Shown here piece after piece: positions 36,060 to 44,533 of a stretch of 59,212 nucleotides of DNA. Both the position numbers and the translations under genes were made by a program. The notes under the pieces were generated by a model. The model did not search any database. It was given only the letters and a program-made list of their open reading frames with translations, and was not told where the DNA came from. This DNA is from Pseudomonadota bacterium (GTDB lineage Bacteria > Pseudomonadota > Gammaproteobacteria > Burkholderiales > Rhodocyclaceae), in the NCBI GenBank assembly GCA_018261895.1, contig JAGTRT010000013.1:1-59212 (forward strand), written 5' to 3'. Every line of letters starts with the position of its first letter. Position 1 is the stretch's first letter.

Positions 36060-37383
36060 AGAAATAAACCTGCGCCAGACCGTAGGCAACGATGGTCGAG
36101 GTGATGACGCCGATCCAGCCGGGAATCATGAAGCTGTGATTGAGCAGGTATTTGCCGATGCGCGTCGTGCCACTGCGATCCATATTGATCGCCGCCAGAT
36201 CGCTCGGGTAGAAGGCGAAGAAGAAGTAGGCGTAGCAGGACGGCATCAGTCCAAGCAGCAGTTGCGGGCTCAAGCCAAGCGCCAGGCCGAAAGGCAGCAT
36301 GATGGTCAGCGTTGCGGCCTGGCTCTTCACGAACGCCGACACGGCGAACATCGCCAGCGCAAAGGTCCAGGGTGCGTATTCGACCATGGCCTTGATGTTG
36401 TCGACGAGGAACACCTCGTTGGCCTTGACAAAGGTGTCGCTCATCCAGGCGATACCGAAGATCGAGACGACAGCAATCATGCCGGCCGTGAATACCTCTG
36501 ACTTGGCAATGGCCGCCGCCTTGACGTCGGCCGCGAAGAGGATGAAGGCGCCGAAGGCGAGCATGACGAGCTGGACGACCGTCGTCATCGGAATCGGCTT
36601 GCCCTTGGCCAGCGGCAGCACGCTCGGGTAGAGGGCGAGGGCGACGATGGTCAGGATGCCGGTGAAGAAGAGCACGACCGACAGGCGGGCCGACTTGGGC
36701 AGCGTCTTGTCGAGCGTGGTGACCGATTTTTCGACCGAGGCGCGGAAATCGGGGTCCTGCAGGCGAGCCTGATATTCCGGGTCCTTGTCCAGATCGAGGC
36801 CGCGCCTCATGCTCCAGAAAGCCGCCGCCAGCACGCCGATCAGGCCGGCCGGCAGGGTGACCATAAGGATCTGGGCCAGCGTCACCGGTGCATCGGTCTT
36901 CGCCGTCATGGCCAGGAAGGTGGTCACGGCCGCCGCCACCGGGCTGGCCGTGATGCCCATCTGCGACGCGACGCTGGAAATCGCCATCGGCCGTTCGGGA
37001 CGGATTTTCGTCTTCAGCGCGACGTCGGCGATGACCGGCAACAGCGAATAAACGGCGTGGCCGGTGCCGACGCAGACGGTCAGCAAAAACGTCGAGAGCG
37101 GGGCGAGGATGGTGATCTGCTGCGGATGCTTGCGCATCACGCGCTCGGCCTGCTGGACCAGCCAGTCGAGGCCGCCCGCCACCTGCAAGGTCGCCGAAGC
37201 AGTGACCACGGCAAGGATGATGAGCATGACGGTGATCGGCGGCTCCTGCGGCGCCACGCGGAAGCCGAAACTCAGTACCGCGACACCCAAACCGCCAATC
37301 AGCCCGAGCGCCACCCCGCCGCGCCGGATACCGATGAGGATCGCCGTCAAAACCAGCGCAAACTGAATCCAGAAATCAAACAT
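36058..37383 (-). CDS. Anaerobic C4-dicarboxylate transporter (DcuA/DcuB family)
   Basis: 441-aa inner-membrane protein with about ten to twelve helices. Dcu-family segments: LVLTAILIGIRRGGVALGLIGGLGV at the start, LSTFLLTVCVGTGHAVYSLLPVIADVA, and SSVASQMGITASPVAAAVTTFLA. It exchanges fumarate, malate, aspartate or succinate under anaerobic conditions; DcuA and DcuB cannot be told apart here. There is no dctB/dcuSR pair nearby. The stop codon overlaps repeat copy 9. It fits the organism's anaerobic respiration together with the octaheme cytochrome. Confidence 0.92.
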   Translation of the reverse strand: MFDFWIQFALVLTAILIGIRRGGVALGLIGGLGVAVLSFGFRVAPQEPPITVMLIILAVVTASATLQVAGGLDWLVQQAERVMRKHPQQITILAPLSTFLLTVCVGTGHAVYSLLPVIADVALKTKIRPERPMAISSVASQMGITASPVAAAVTTFLAMTAKTDAPVTLAQILMVTLPAGLIGVLAAAFWSMRRGLDLDKDPEYQARLQDPDFRASVEKSVTTLDKTLPKSARLSVVLFFTGILTIVALALYPSVLPLAKGKPIPMTTVVQLVMLAFGAFILFAADVKAAAIAKSEVFTAGMIAVVSIFGIAWMSDTFVKANEVFLVDNIKAMVEYAPWTFALAMFAVSAFVKSQAATLTIMLPFGLALGLSPQLLLGLMPSCYAYFFFAFYPSDLAAINMDRSGTTRIGKYLLNHSFMIPGWIGVITSTIVAYGLAQVYF

Positions 37384-37528
37384 GATGTTCCCCTTCGTAA
37401 GCCGATTCTTATATGCTGCAGCGCAACAATTTCAACTCACTATGCCACAGCGAATCCGCCTGCAACAGGCGGTCCGACGGCTATTTCTGCAGGGAAGTTG
37501 ACCTGAATCAGCCTGCGCGGCGAATCCC

Positions 37529-37563
37529 ACGGTCAACCGGAAATTTTGGCCAAAATCGAAATG
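37529..37563 (+). repeat. 35-bp interspersed repeat, copy 10 (best match to consensus)
   Basis: ACGGTCAACCGGAAA, then TTTTG, GCCAAAATC and GAAATG, preceded by CCC. In this copy the centre ATTTTGGCCAAAAT is a perfect palindrome. It ends 5 bp from the stop of the exported hydrolase. Confidence 0.93.
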
Positions 37564-37568
37564 CCGGC

Positions 37569-38360
37569 TCAGCGCCCCAGCACCCAGCCGGCGATCTGCC
37601 CGACCACCTCCGACTCGATGCCGTTGAAGCCGTGGTAAGCCATCGCCTCGCAGGGGTCGCCCCGGCTGACGCCGTCGCGGAAGGGCAGCAACTGTTTGCG
37701 CGGCAAGGCCGCCAGTTTCTGCATGAGATTCGGCATTTCGCTGAAGGCGCAATGGCTGCAACCGTCGAGTTCATGGTGCGCGACGAGCACGGGGATACTC
37801 AGCTTTTCCAGCGCCATGGCCGGCACCGACGGCGCTTTCGGGTCGCTCAGGATGGTCGCCGTCAGCACCAGGCCATCCGGCCCGTCGGCCTTGCCCAGAC
37901 GCGTCGCCACCGCCGCGACCGACTGCGTCCCTCGACTGGTGCCGACCAACCACACCGGCAAGGCGGCCTGCTGGCGAACCCAGGCAATCGCCGCCTGGAC
38001 ATCGGCCGCATGCTCCGGCCCCTGGCGGAAGCCCGAGAGGAAAGGAAACGACTGCCGATCCGACGGCGCATCGATGATCACCGTCAGCAGGCCCTGATCG
38101 ACGAACAACTGCCGGCTGCGAATCAGAAAATTGCCCTTGCCCCACCCGAACGCGCCATCCGGCGCAATCTGCAGGCCGCCATGACCGCCGGCAAACAGGA
38201 TCACCGCCGCCTTCGGGGTAGCCGGGGCGAGCACCAGCAGGCGCTGGGTCACGCCCGGCCGCGTTGGAATGTCAACGACCCGGGGTTCGAACTCGGCCCG
38301 CAGGGGCAGCGCGAAAAGCCAAAACAGGAACGGCAGCGCCAGCTTGATGTTCATGCCCAT
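37569..38360 (-). CDS. Exported alpha/beta hydrolase
   Basis: 263-aa periplasmic hydrolase. ATG 38360, preceded by GGAGGAAAAA, gives a signal peptide (MGMNIKLALPFLFWLFALPLRA). Motifs: FAGGHGGLQI (oxyanion region), GTSRGTQSVA (nucleophile serine), AHHELDGCSHC (acid) and YHGFNGIES (histidine). The substrate is unknown. It is divergent from the second half of the aryl-polyene cluster across a 196-bp spacer that contains the inverted repeat ATCCGG-AAA-CCGGAT at 38408-38422. It belongs to the minus-strand block that separates the two halves of the cluster. Confidence 0.85.
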   Translation of the reverse strand: MGMNIKLALPFLFWLFALPLRAEFEPRVVDIPTRPGVTQRLLVLAPATPKAAVILFAGGHGGLQIAPDGAFGWGKGNFLIRSRQLFVDQGLLTVIIDAPSDRQSFPFLSGFRQGPEHAADVQAAIAWVRQQAALPVWLVGTSRGTQSVAAVATRLGKADGPDGLVLTATILSDPKAPSVPAMALEKLSIPVLVAHHELDGCSHCAFSEMPNLMQKLAALPRKQLLPFRDGVSRGDPCEAMAYHGFNGIESEVVGQIAGWVLGR

Positions 38361-38556
38361 TTTTTCCTCCGCAGCGGGAAGCTTGGTGGATACCGGAAAT
38401 ACTTGGCATCCGGAAACCGGATTTCGGTGTCCAATTCGCGCAGATGGCCAGGCAGCCAGTTTAACCATTTGCCTCGGCGCCTGCCGCATGCGATTCGCCA
38501 CCGTGCGCTGCGGCACCCTCTGCTAAAATCCGCACCAATCCTTCTCGAGCGCCACC

Positions 38557-39747
38557 GTGACCCCGCTGCTGCTTTCCGCCTACACTGCTACGACCTGCCT
38601 CGGCCGCGGCCTTGATGCCACGCGCGCGGCGTTGCGTGCCGGGCGGAGCGGGCTGGTGCCGTGCACCTTCGAGACGGTGCAGCTCGACACCTGGATGGGC
38701 GAAGTCGCCGGCGTTGACGCCGAGACCTTGCCGGAAGCACTGGCCATCTACAACTGCCGCAACAACCGCCTGACCCAGATGGGCCTCGAAACCGACGGCT
38801 TTGCCGACCGCGTGCGTGACGCCATCGCCCGTTACGGCAAGTCGCGCGTCGGCGTCTTCCTCGGCACCAGCACGGCCGGCATCCTGCAGACCGAACTGGC
38901 CTACCGTCGGCGCGATGCTGAAACCGGCGCGCTGCCCGACGATTTCCATTACCGCACGACGCACAATTCCTTCTCGCTGGCCGAATTCACGCGCGACTAT
39001 TTCGGGCTGGAAGGCATGGCCATGGCCATTTCGACGGCCTGTTCGTCGAGCGCCAAGGTTTTCGCCGCCGCCGCCCGCCAGCTTGAGCTCGGCACCATCG
39101 ACGCAGCCATCGTCGGCGGCGTCGATACCCTGTGCCTGACCACGCTCTACGGCTTCGCCTCGCTGCAGCTGACCTCGGCCCACCCCTGCCGCCCCTACGA
39201 CGCGGCGCGCAACGGCATTTCGGTCGGCGAGGGCGCCGCTTTCGCGCTGCTCGAACGCTGCGACCAACCCGCCGCCGGCTCGATCCTGCTGCTCGGCACC
39301 GGCGAATCGAGCGACGCCTATCACATGTCCTCTCCGCACCCGGAAGGCCTCGGCGCCAAACTGGCCATGGAAGCCGCCCTTCGCTCTGCCGGGCTGGGCG
39401 TCGGCGACATCGACTACATCAACCTGCACGGCACCTCGACGCCTGCCAATGATGCCGCCGAAGGCAAAGCGGTCAGCGCGCTGTTCGGCAACACCGTTCC
39501 CTGCAGCTCGACCAAGGGTGCCACCGGTCACACGCTGGGCGCCGCCGGCGCGGTCGAAGCCATCATCTGCGCGCTGACGCTGACCGACGGCTTCCTGCCC
39601 GGCAGCCCGGGCACCGAAAACGTCGACCCGGCCATTCCGCTCGATTACCTGCTGACAACCCGAGATGGCAAGGTCAGTCGCGCCCTGACCAATTCCTTCG
39701 GCTTCGGCGGCAGCAATTGCAGCCTGATTCTGGGAGTCGCGAAATGA
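38557..39747 (+). CDS. Beta-ketoacyl-ACP synthase, aryl-polyene cluster (ApeO-like)
   Basis: 396-aa condensing enzyme. Cys162 lies in ISTACSSSA; the two histidines are in NLHGTSTPANDA and GATGHTLGAAGAVEA. It starts with GTG 38557; a TAAAAT lies about 30 bp upstream. The next gene overlaps it by 4 bp and encodes a cysteine-less partner, so together they look like the ketosynthase/chain-length-factor heterodimer that sets polyene length in aryl-polyene systems (ApeO with ApeC). This is the first gene of the second half of the cluster. Confidence 0.93.
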   Translation: MTPLLLSAYTATTCLGRGLDATRAALRAGRSGLVPCTFETVQLDTWMGEVAGVDAETLPEALAIYNCRNNRLTQMGLETDGFADRVRDAIARYGKSRVGVFLGTSTAGILQTELAYRRRDAETGALPDDFHYRTTHNSFSLAEFTRDYFGLEGMAMAISTACSSSAKVFAAAARQLELGTIDAAIVGGVDTLCLTTLYGFASLQLTSAHPCRPYDAARNGISVGEGAAFALLERCDQPAAGSILLLGTGESSDAYHMSSPHPEGLGAKLAMEAALRSAGLGVGDIDYINLHGTSTPANDAAEGKAVSALFGNTVPCSSTKGATGHTLGAAGAVEAIICALTLTDGFLPGSPGTENVDPAIPLDYLLTTRDGKVSRALTNSFGFGGSNCSLILGVAK

Positions 39748-40544
39748 GCCGTCCGCTGACCGCCTGGATCGAAGGCATCGGTTTCCTGGCTCCCGGCCTG
39801 CCCGACTGGCCGACCGCCCGCGCCGTGCTGCGTGGCGAGCAAACCTACGAAAACGCGCCGTCCGTCCTGCCGGCGCCGGCCATCCTGCCGCCGGCCGAGC
39901 GTCGCCGCGCCAGCCGCGTCGTCAAGCTCACGCTGGCCGTCGGCCTCGAAGCTGCCGCCCATGCCGGCGCCGACGTCGCGACGCTGGCCACCGTCTTTTC
40001 CGCCTCCGGTGCCGACGGCCACAACTGCCACGCCCTGTGCGAACAACTGGCCACCGACGACCGCCAGATTTCGCCAACCCGCTTTCACAATTCGGTCCAC
40101 AACGCCGCCGCCGGTTACTGGGGTATCGCCACCGGCGCGATGGCGCCGTGCCAGGTCATCTGCGCCTACGACGCGAGCTTCGGCGCCGGCCTGATCGACG
40201 CGCTGGGTCAGGTCGTTCTCGACCGCCAGACGACCTTGTTGATCGCCTACGACAGCGAATATCCCGAGCCCTTGTTTGCCAAGCGGCCGGTGCCGGACGT
40301 CGCCGGGGTCGCACTGCTGCTGACACCGGAACGCAGTGAGCGCTCGCTCGCATCGATTACCGTGACGCCCGCCAGCACCGTCGCCGAGCCGATCGGCGAC
40401 GCCGCGCTGGAAGCACTGCGCGTCTCCATTCCGGCCCTGCGCGCCTTGCCGTTGCTGCAAAAACTGGCGCGTGGCGAAGCTGGTCAGGTTTGCCTGGACT
40501 ACCTGCCGCCCATGCAACTGCAGGTCGACATCGGGCTGTGCTAG
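39744..40544 (+). CDS. Chain-length-factor-like ketosynthase (pfam13723 type)
   Basis: 266-aa truncated ketosynthase fold. It starts MSRPLTAWIEGIGFLAPGLPDW and keeps HNSVHNAAAGYWGIATGA, but it has no active-site Cys in the usual ACSS context and no HGT/GH histidine motifs, so it cannot condense by itself. This is the pattern of ApeC-type chain-length factors that pair with the adjoining ketosynthase. ATGA overlap with the ketosynthase and a 7-bp overlap with the dehydratase show coupling. Confidence 0.88.
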   Translation: MSRPLTAWIEGIGFLAPGLPDWPTARAVLRGEQTYENAPSVLPAPAILPPAERRRASRVVKLTLAVGLEAAAHAGADVATLATVFSASGADGHNCHALCEQLATDDRQISPTRFHNSVHNAAAGYWGIATGAMAPCQVICAYDASFGAGLIDALGQVVLDRQTTLLIAYDSEYPEPLFAKRPVPDVAGVALLLTPERSERSLASITVTPASTVAEPIGDAALEALRVSIPALRALPLLQKLARGEAGQVCLDYLPPMQLQVDIGLC

Positions 40545-40975
40545 ACCGCGCCTGGATCGCCGCCCACATCCCGCATCAGGGCAGCATGTGCCTGCTCGAT
40601 GCGGTGCGTGAATGGTCCGACACCGCCATCGCCTGCCGCGCCACGAGCCACACCGACCCGGCCAATCCGCTGCGCGCCGAAGGGCGGCTCGGCGCCGCCA
40701 ACGGCATCGAGTATGCCGCCCAGGCCATGGCCATCCACGGCGCACTGCTCGCCCACGCCGACGACAAGCCGCGCCAGGGTTACCTGACCAGCGTACGCAG
40801 CGTCAGCCTGCATGTCGGCCGCCTCGACGACCTGCCGGGCGAACTCGACGTCCAAGCCGAGCGCCTGTCGGGCGACGCCAACAACATCCTCTACCAGTTT
40901 TCGCTCAGCCACGCCGGCCGCTACCTGCTCGAAGGCCGCGCCGCCGTGGTGCTCGACGCTTCGGCCCTGGGCTGA
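40538..40975 (+). CDS. 3-hydroxyacyl-ACP dehydratase, hotdog fold (ApeP-like)
   Basis: 145-aa hotdog protein beginning at GTG 40538, which overlaps the previous stop. IPHQGSMCLLDAV carries the HxGxM(C)LLD region of FabZ-like enzymes (COG4706 type), followed by NGIEYAAQAMAIHGAL, the central helix. It is the probable partner of the small dehydratase at 26736 (ApeI:ApeP heterodimer in E. coli). Repeat copy 11 follows 8 bp after the stop and separates it from the ketoreductase. Confidence 0.88.
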   Translation: MLDRAWIAAHIPHQGSMCLLDAVREWSDTAIACRATSHTDPANPLRAEGRLGAANGIEYAAQAMAIHGALLAHADDKPRQGYLTSVRSVSLHVGRLDDLPGELDVQAERLSGDANNILYQFSLSHAGRYLLEGRAAVVLDASALG

Positions 40976-40983
40976 GCAATCCC

Positions 40984-41018
40984 ACGGTCAACCGGAAAAA
41001 ATGGCCAAAAAGGAAATG
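40984..41018 (+). repeat. 35-bp interspersed repeat, copy 11 (inside the operon)
   Basis: ACGGTCAACCGGAAA, then AAATG, GCCAAAAAG and GAAATG, preceded by CCC. It lies between the dehydratase stop and the ketoreductase start (ATG 41021). Its GGAAAT is the only purine-rich stretch near that start, so the repeat may supply the ribosome-binding region. Confidence 0.92.
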
Positions 41019-41020
41019 TC

Positions 41021-41740
41021 ATGAAACGCGCTCTCGTCACCGGCGGCAGCGGCGGCATCGGTGCTGCGATCTGCAAGCGCCTTGCTGCTGACGGCCATCA
41101 CGTCATCGTCCATGCCAACCGTAGCCGCGAGAAGGCCGAAGCCGTCGTCGCCGAGATCGTCGCCGCCGGCGGCAGCGCCGAAGCCGTGGCCTTCGATGTC
41201 ACCGAACGCGCCGCGACAGCCGCCGCGCTGGAAAAGCTGCTCGAACCGGGACCGATCCAGATCCTCGTCAACAACGCCGGGATCCACGCCGATTCGGTAT
41301 TTCCTGGCATGAGCGCCGAGCAGTGGCATTCGGTGGTCGACGTTTCGCTCAACGGCTTTTTCAACGTTACCCAGCCGCTGACCATGCCGATGATTCGCAC
41401 GCGCTGGGGTCGCATCGTCAATATTTCGTCGGTCGCCGGCATCACCGGCAACCGCGGCCAGGTCAATTACTCGGCCGCCAAGGGCGCCCTCCACGCGGCC
41501 AGCAAGTCGCTGGCGCTCGAACTGGCCAGCCGCGGTATCACCGTCAATGCCGTGGCACCGGGCATCATCGCCACCGACATGATCGAAGGCAGCTTCGACC
41601 CGGAAGCGATCAAGAATCTGGTGCCCATGAAGCGCGCCGGCAAGCCGGAAGAAGTCGCCGATCTCGTCGCCTTCCTGGCCTCCGACCGCGCCGCCTACAT
41701 CTCCGGTCAGGTCATCTCGATCAACGGCGCGATGATCTGA
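41021..41740 (+). CDS. 3-oxoacyl-ACP reductase (FabG-like), aryl-polyene cluster
   Basis: 239-aa short-chain dehydrogenase that reduces the 3-keto group after each condensation (ApeQ position). NADPH-binding TGGSGGIG at residues 7-14, NNAG, catalytic Ser in NISSVAG, and YSAAK with the catalytic Tyr and Lys. The end DRAAYISGQVISINGAMI is typical of FabG. It is the last gene of the cluster's second half, only 4 bp from the convergent sensor kinase. With the two ketosynthases, the dehydratases and no enoyl reductase, the set would produce a conjugated polyene. Confidence 0.94.
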   Translation: MKRALVTGGSGGIGAAICKRLAADGHHVIVHANRSREKAEAVVAEIVAAGGSAEAVAFDVTERAATAAALEKLLEPGPIQILVNNAGIHADSVFPGMSAEQWHSVVDVSLNGFFNVTQPLTMPMIRTRWGRIVNISSVAGITGNRGQVNYSAAKGALHAASKSLALELASRGITVNAVAPGIIATDMIEGSFDPEAIKNLVPMKRAGKPEEVADLVAFLASDRAAYISGQVISINGAMI

Positions 41741-41744
41741 GCGC

Positions 41745-43289
41745 TCAGGCGTTGGTCAGGCGGATGTCCAGCCAGAAACGGCTGCCTTCGCCCGGCGTAC
41801 TGGCGACACCCACTTCGCCGCCCATCAGCTCGGCCAGCCGCTTGCACAGGATCAGCCCGACCCCGTTGCCGCCATAGCGACGGGTCGCCGAGCCATCGAC
41901 CTGATGGAACAGGGAGAAGAGGCTGGGCAAGTGCTCGGCCGCGATGCCGATGCCCTGATCCTTGACTTCGATGTGCAGCAGCGTATGGCCACCTTCGAAG
42001 GGTGTGCAGGTCACGATCAGGGCTATTTCACCCCGTTCGCTGAACTTGACGGCGTTGCCCAGGTAATGGGTCATGATGTCGAAAATATGCTGGCGATCGC
42101 CGAGCAGCCAGCAGGGCATGGTGGCATCGTCGATCTGCAGGCGGTAGGCAAGGCCCTTGGCCTCGGCCTCGACGCGCAGGCGGGTAAAGGCTTCGTCGGC
42201 CAATTGCGAGACCTCGAACCGTTCCACGCGCTGTTCCAGCTTGCCCGTGTCGGCCCGCGACAGCTTGAGGAGTTGCTCAATCATTTCCAGCAACTGTCCC
42301 GAGGCATTCTGGATATGGTCGAGGCAATTCACGTGCTGCGGGTCATTCAACGAATGCCGGAGCAAATGACCAAATCCCGAAATGGCGTTGAGCGGCGTAC
42401 GGAACTCGTGGCTCATGTTGGCCAGGAACTCGCTCTTGGCGATGTTTGCGGCTTCCGCGACATCCTTCGCCTGCCGCAATTCCTGATTCGAGTTGTCGAG
42501 GTCGATGCGCGCCTTCTTGAGTTCGGCAATCGTCGAGTTCAGCTTGAACCAGCGGCGGCGGAGCAATTCGAGCAGGATGAAACCGACCACCGCGCCTAGC
42601 AGGAAAATGGACAGGTGCTTGATGGTCGTCTGGCGCTTGCCCAGAGCGATCGTTTCATCGACTTGCGAGAACGGCGTGGTCACGCTGATGCCGCCGCGCA
42701 CGTCACCCACCCGGTATTGCTGCTTGGCGTGACATTCCAGGCAAGGCTTGCTGACGAACAGCGGTGCCATGTAGCGTAGGTGGCGGCCTTGGCCATCGTC
42801 GCCCGGAATGATTTCGATGGCTTCCTTCAAGCCGGTCTCGAATGCCTGGAGCGCCTTCTGCTCCCAGGGATCAGGCATGTTGGCCGGGCGTATCGGGCGC
42901 AGGCTGGTGATGTGGAAGGTTGCGCCGTCTTCAGCCTTGGCCTGTTCGCTGATCAGGCGCGTCATGTAGGCTGGATTGACCATGGTCAGCGCCTGGCCAT
43001 CCTGGGTTACCAGATCCCGCCGCGGGTGTTCGAGGTAGGGATTCGGTTGCAAATCCTCGCTGACCGGCAGATAGACGCCGCCATGCAAGGCATTCCAGGC
43101 GCGGACCAGGACCACGACACGGAACATGTTGCGGGCGCCCTCGACGGCAACGCGCTGCGAATGCGCTTCCAGTTCCGCGAAATGGGATGCCAGCGAGCCG
43201 CCAACAACCGCCGCCCAGGCGATCAAAGGGATAACCCACCAAACCCGCCTGGCGATGAATTCGGGAATATTGCTATCGGACGTCGACAT
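41745..43289 (-). CDS. Haem-binding sensor histidine kinase (DUF3365/Tll0287-like sensor)
   Basis: 514-aa inner-membrane kinase. Helix at about residues 15-36, periplasmic sensor domain to about 225, second helix about 226-243, coiled coil 250-285, then HisKA with His294 (SHEFRTPLN) and the ATPase N, G1 and G2 boxes (NAVKFS, DQGIGI, GGNGVGL). The sensor carries one CXXCH (CLECH, residues 183-187) in the DUF3365/Tll0287-like context, so it probably binds a c-type haem and reads redox state or a gas. No response regulator or receiver domain is adjacent, so its partner is unknown. Confidence 0.9.
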   Translation of the reverse strand: MSTSDSNIPEFIARRVWWVIPLIAWAAVVGGSLASHFAELEAHSQRVAVEGARNMFRVVVLVRAWNALHGGVYLPVSEDLQPNPYLEHPRRDLVTQDGQALTMVNPAYMTRLISEQAKAEDGATFHITSLRPIRPANMPDPWEQKALQAFETGLKEAIEIIPGDDGQGRHLRYMAPLFVSKPCLECHAKQQYRVGDVRGGISVTTPFSQVDETIALGKRQTTIKHLSIFLLGAVVGFILLELLRRRWFKLNSTIAELKKARIDLDNSNQELRQAKDVAEAANIAKSEFLANMSHEFRTPLNAISGFGHLLRHSLNDPQHVNCLDHIQNASGQLLEMIEQLLKLSRADTGKLEQRVERFEVSQLADEAFTRLRVEAEAKGLAYRLQIDDATMPCWLLGDRQHIFDIMTHYLGNAVKFSERGEIALIVTCTPFEGGHTLLHIEVKDQGIGIAAEHLPSLFSLFHQVDGSATRRYGGNGVGLILCKRLAELMGGEVGVASTPGEGSRFWLDIRLTNA

Positions 43290-43466
43290 AATTGCTTAGC
43301 CCCGCTAAACCGGTAGCCCAAAGTGGCAATTTTACGCCTGAATTAATGGGAGCCCCACTGCCATAGAGTCTCCGAGCAGGCGCATAATTGGGACAGTTGC
43401 ATATGCACGACATCCGCATATGGCCTATTGTCCGATCAATTCATGTCATGTTCAGGAGATGGCACC

Positions 43467-43904
43467 ATGCCCAATTTTTATCCCAAAGTCACCACGAAGG
43501 CATCGTCGGACGCAAAGCCGGCGACATCGGTCGATTTTTTCCGGGATCCACTGTCCGCCTGGCAAAGTTGGTCCATGCCGCTTTCGGGTGACGTGACGCA
43601 GGCGATCAACCCGTGGTCATGGACCTTCGGCTCGGCCACCAGCCAGCTCGGGCTGGTCAACATCAACCTCGGGCGCAGCGGCAATCCGGAAGTCGAACAG
43701 GAGGTGCTTGATGAAGTCGGCAGCTACGGCAAGCAGCTCGGCTGCATCGGCGATGCACTGGCCGTGCTGATCAAGCACGTCAGGCTGGACGAACTGGCGC
43801 CGGCCGAGCGCGACGCGATCACGAAATTGCGCTTCCAGCTGGAGGCCATCGAGCAGATCAAGGCCGGTCACCGGAGCGGCAAGAAAGTCGCGAAACGCGG
43901 CTGA
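43467..43904 (+). CDS. Unknown protein, possibly phasin-like
   Basis: 145-aa cytoplasmic protein. ATG 43467 is preceded by AGGAGATGG; an earlier ATG at 43428 lacks such a signal. A Trp-rich middle (DPLSAWQSWSMPL, INPWSWTFG) is followed by a helical C-terminal half (EVEQEVLDEVGSYGKQLGCIGDALAVLIKHV) and a basic end (GHRSGKKVAKRG). The length, N-terminal aromatic region and helical remainder recall phasins of polyhydroxyalkanoate granules, but no diagnostic motif is seen. The 177-bp spacer before it holds a direct repeat GCATATG and nothing else I can name. Confidence 0.7.
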   Translation: MPNFYPKVTTKASSDAKPATSVDFFRDPLSAWQSWSMPLSGDVTQAINPWSWTFGSATSQLGLVNINLGRSGNPEVEQEVLDEVGSYGKQLGCIGDALAVLIKHVRLDELAPAERDAITKLRFQLEAIEQIKAGHRSGKKVAKRG

Positions 43905-43947
43905 GCAGGCTTAGAATGAGGCGGTCGACACCGTGATGGAGGACGCG

Positions 43948-44202
43948 ATGAATCCCTCAACCGACAGCCATTTGAGCCTGCACGATGCGGCACGATCGCT
44001 CGCCGCCGGGGCGGACGACACCCATGCCATTGAAGTCACGCTGGCGCACGCCATCGAACACGGCGACCTGCACGCCAACGTGAAGCGCTGGGCGACCGAG
44101 CAATGGGAGGGCCGGCAGCTGCCAGGCAATATCAACCGCCTGGAAACCTTCATCGAACGGCGCGAACTGGAGGCCTGGCAGCAAAAGCGCCAGCCGGCCT
44201 GA
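43948..44202 (+). CDS. Small hypothetical protein
   Basis: 84-aa cytoplasmic protein, not recognised. ATG 43948 follows GGAGGACGCG; in-frame upstream starts at 43933-43936 are less well placed. Two halves: SLHDAARSLAAGADDTHAIEVTLAHAIEHG and VKRWATEQWEGRQLPGNINRLETFIERRELEAWQQ, both strongly helical. It is convergent with the thioredoxin gene (4 bp apart) and lies 43 bp after the possible phasin, so it may share that transcript. Confidence 0.65.
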   Translation: MNPSTDSHLSLHDAARSLAAGADDTHAIEVTLAHAIEHGDLHANVKRWATEQWEGRQLPGNINRLETFIERRELEAWQQKRQPA

Positions 44203-44206
44203 GGTC

Positions 44207-44524
44207 TCAGCCGGCGAGCAGGTCGGCGACTTCGCCCTCACTGGTCGGGCGGACGATCCGTCCGACTTCCTGACCTTCTCGCATGAGGATCAGCGTTGGC
44301 CAGAGCTTGACGCGAAAGCTACGGCCAAGACGCCGCCCGGCGCCATCCTCGACCTTGATGTGACGCAGGTCGGGTTTCGTCTGCAAGGCCCCGGCGATGA
44401 ACGACTGGGCGCACTGGCAATGCGGACACCAGTCGACACCGAATTCGATCAGGACTTCGCCGGGGAGGGCATCTATCTCCGCACGATCCAGCGCTGTTTC
44501 GGAATAATTCGCGATGTAGGCCAT
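44207..44524 (-). CDS. Thioredoxin-family protein
   Basis: 105-aa thioredoxin fold with the active site WCPHC at residues 32-36 and the cis-Pro segment LWPTLILMREGQEVGRI. There is no signal peptide, so it works in the cytoplasm. The CPHC pair is DsbA-like and more oxidising than the CGPC of thioredoxin 1. A third cysteine, Cys38, lies just after the pair (CPHCQC), which is unusual. The antiporter gene is 9 bp upstream on the same strand, so they form one transcript. A role in redox control of that antiporter is possible but unproven. Confidence 0.9.
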   Translation of the reverse strand: MAYIANYSETALDRAEIDALPGEVLIEFGVDWCPHCQCAQSFIAGALQTKPDLRHIKVEDGAGRRLGRSFRVKLWPTLILMREGQEVGRIVRPTSEGEVADLLAG

Positions 44525-44533
44525 GAATTTCCC

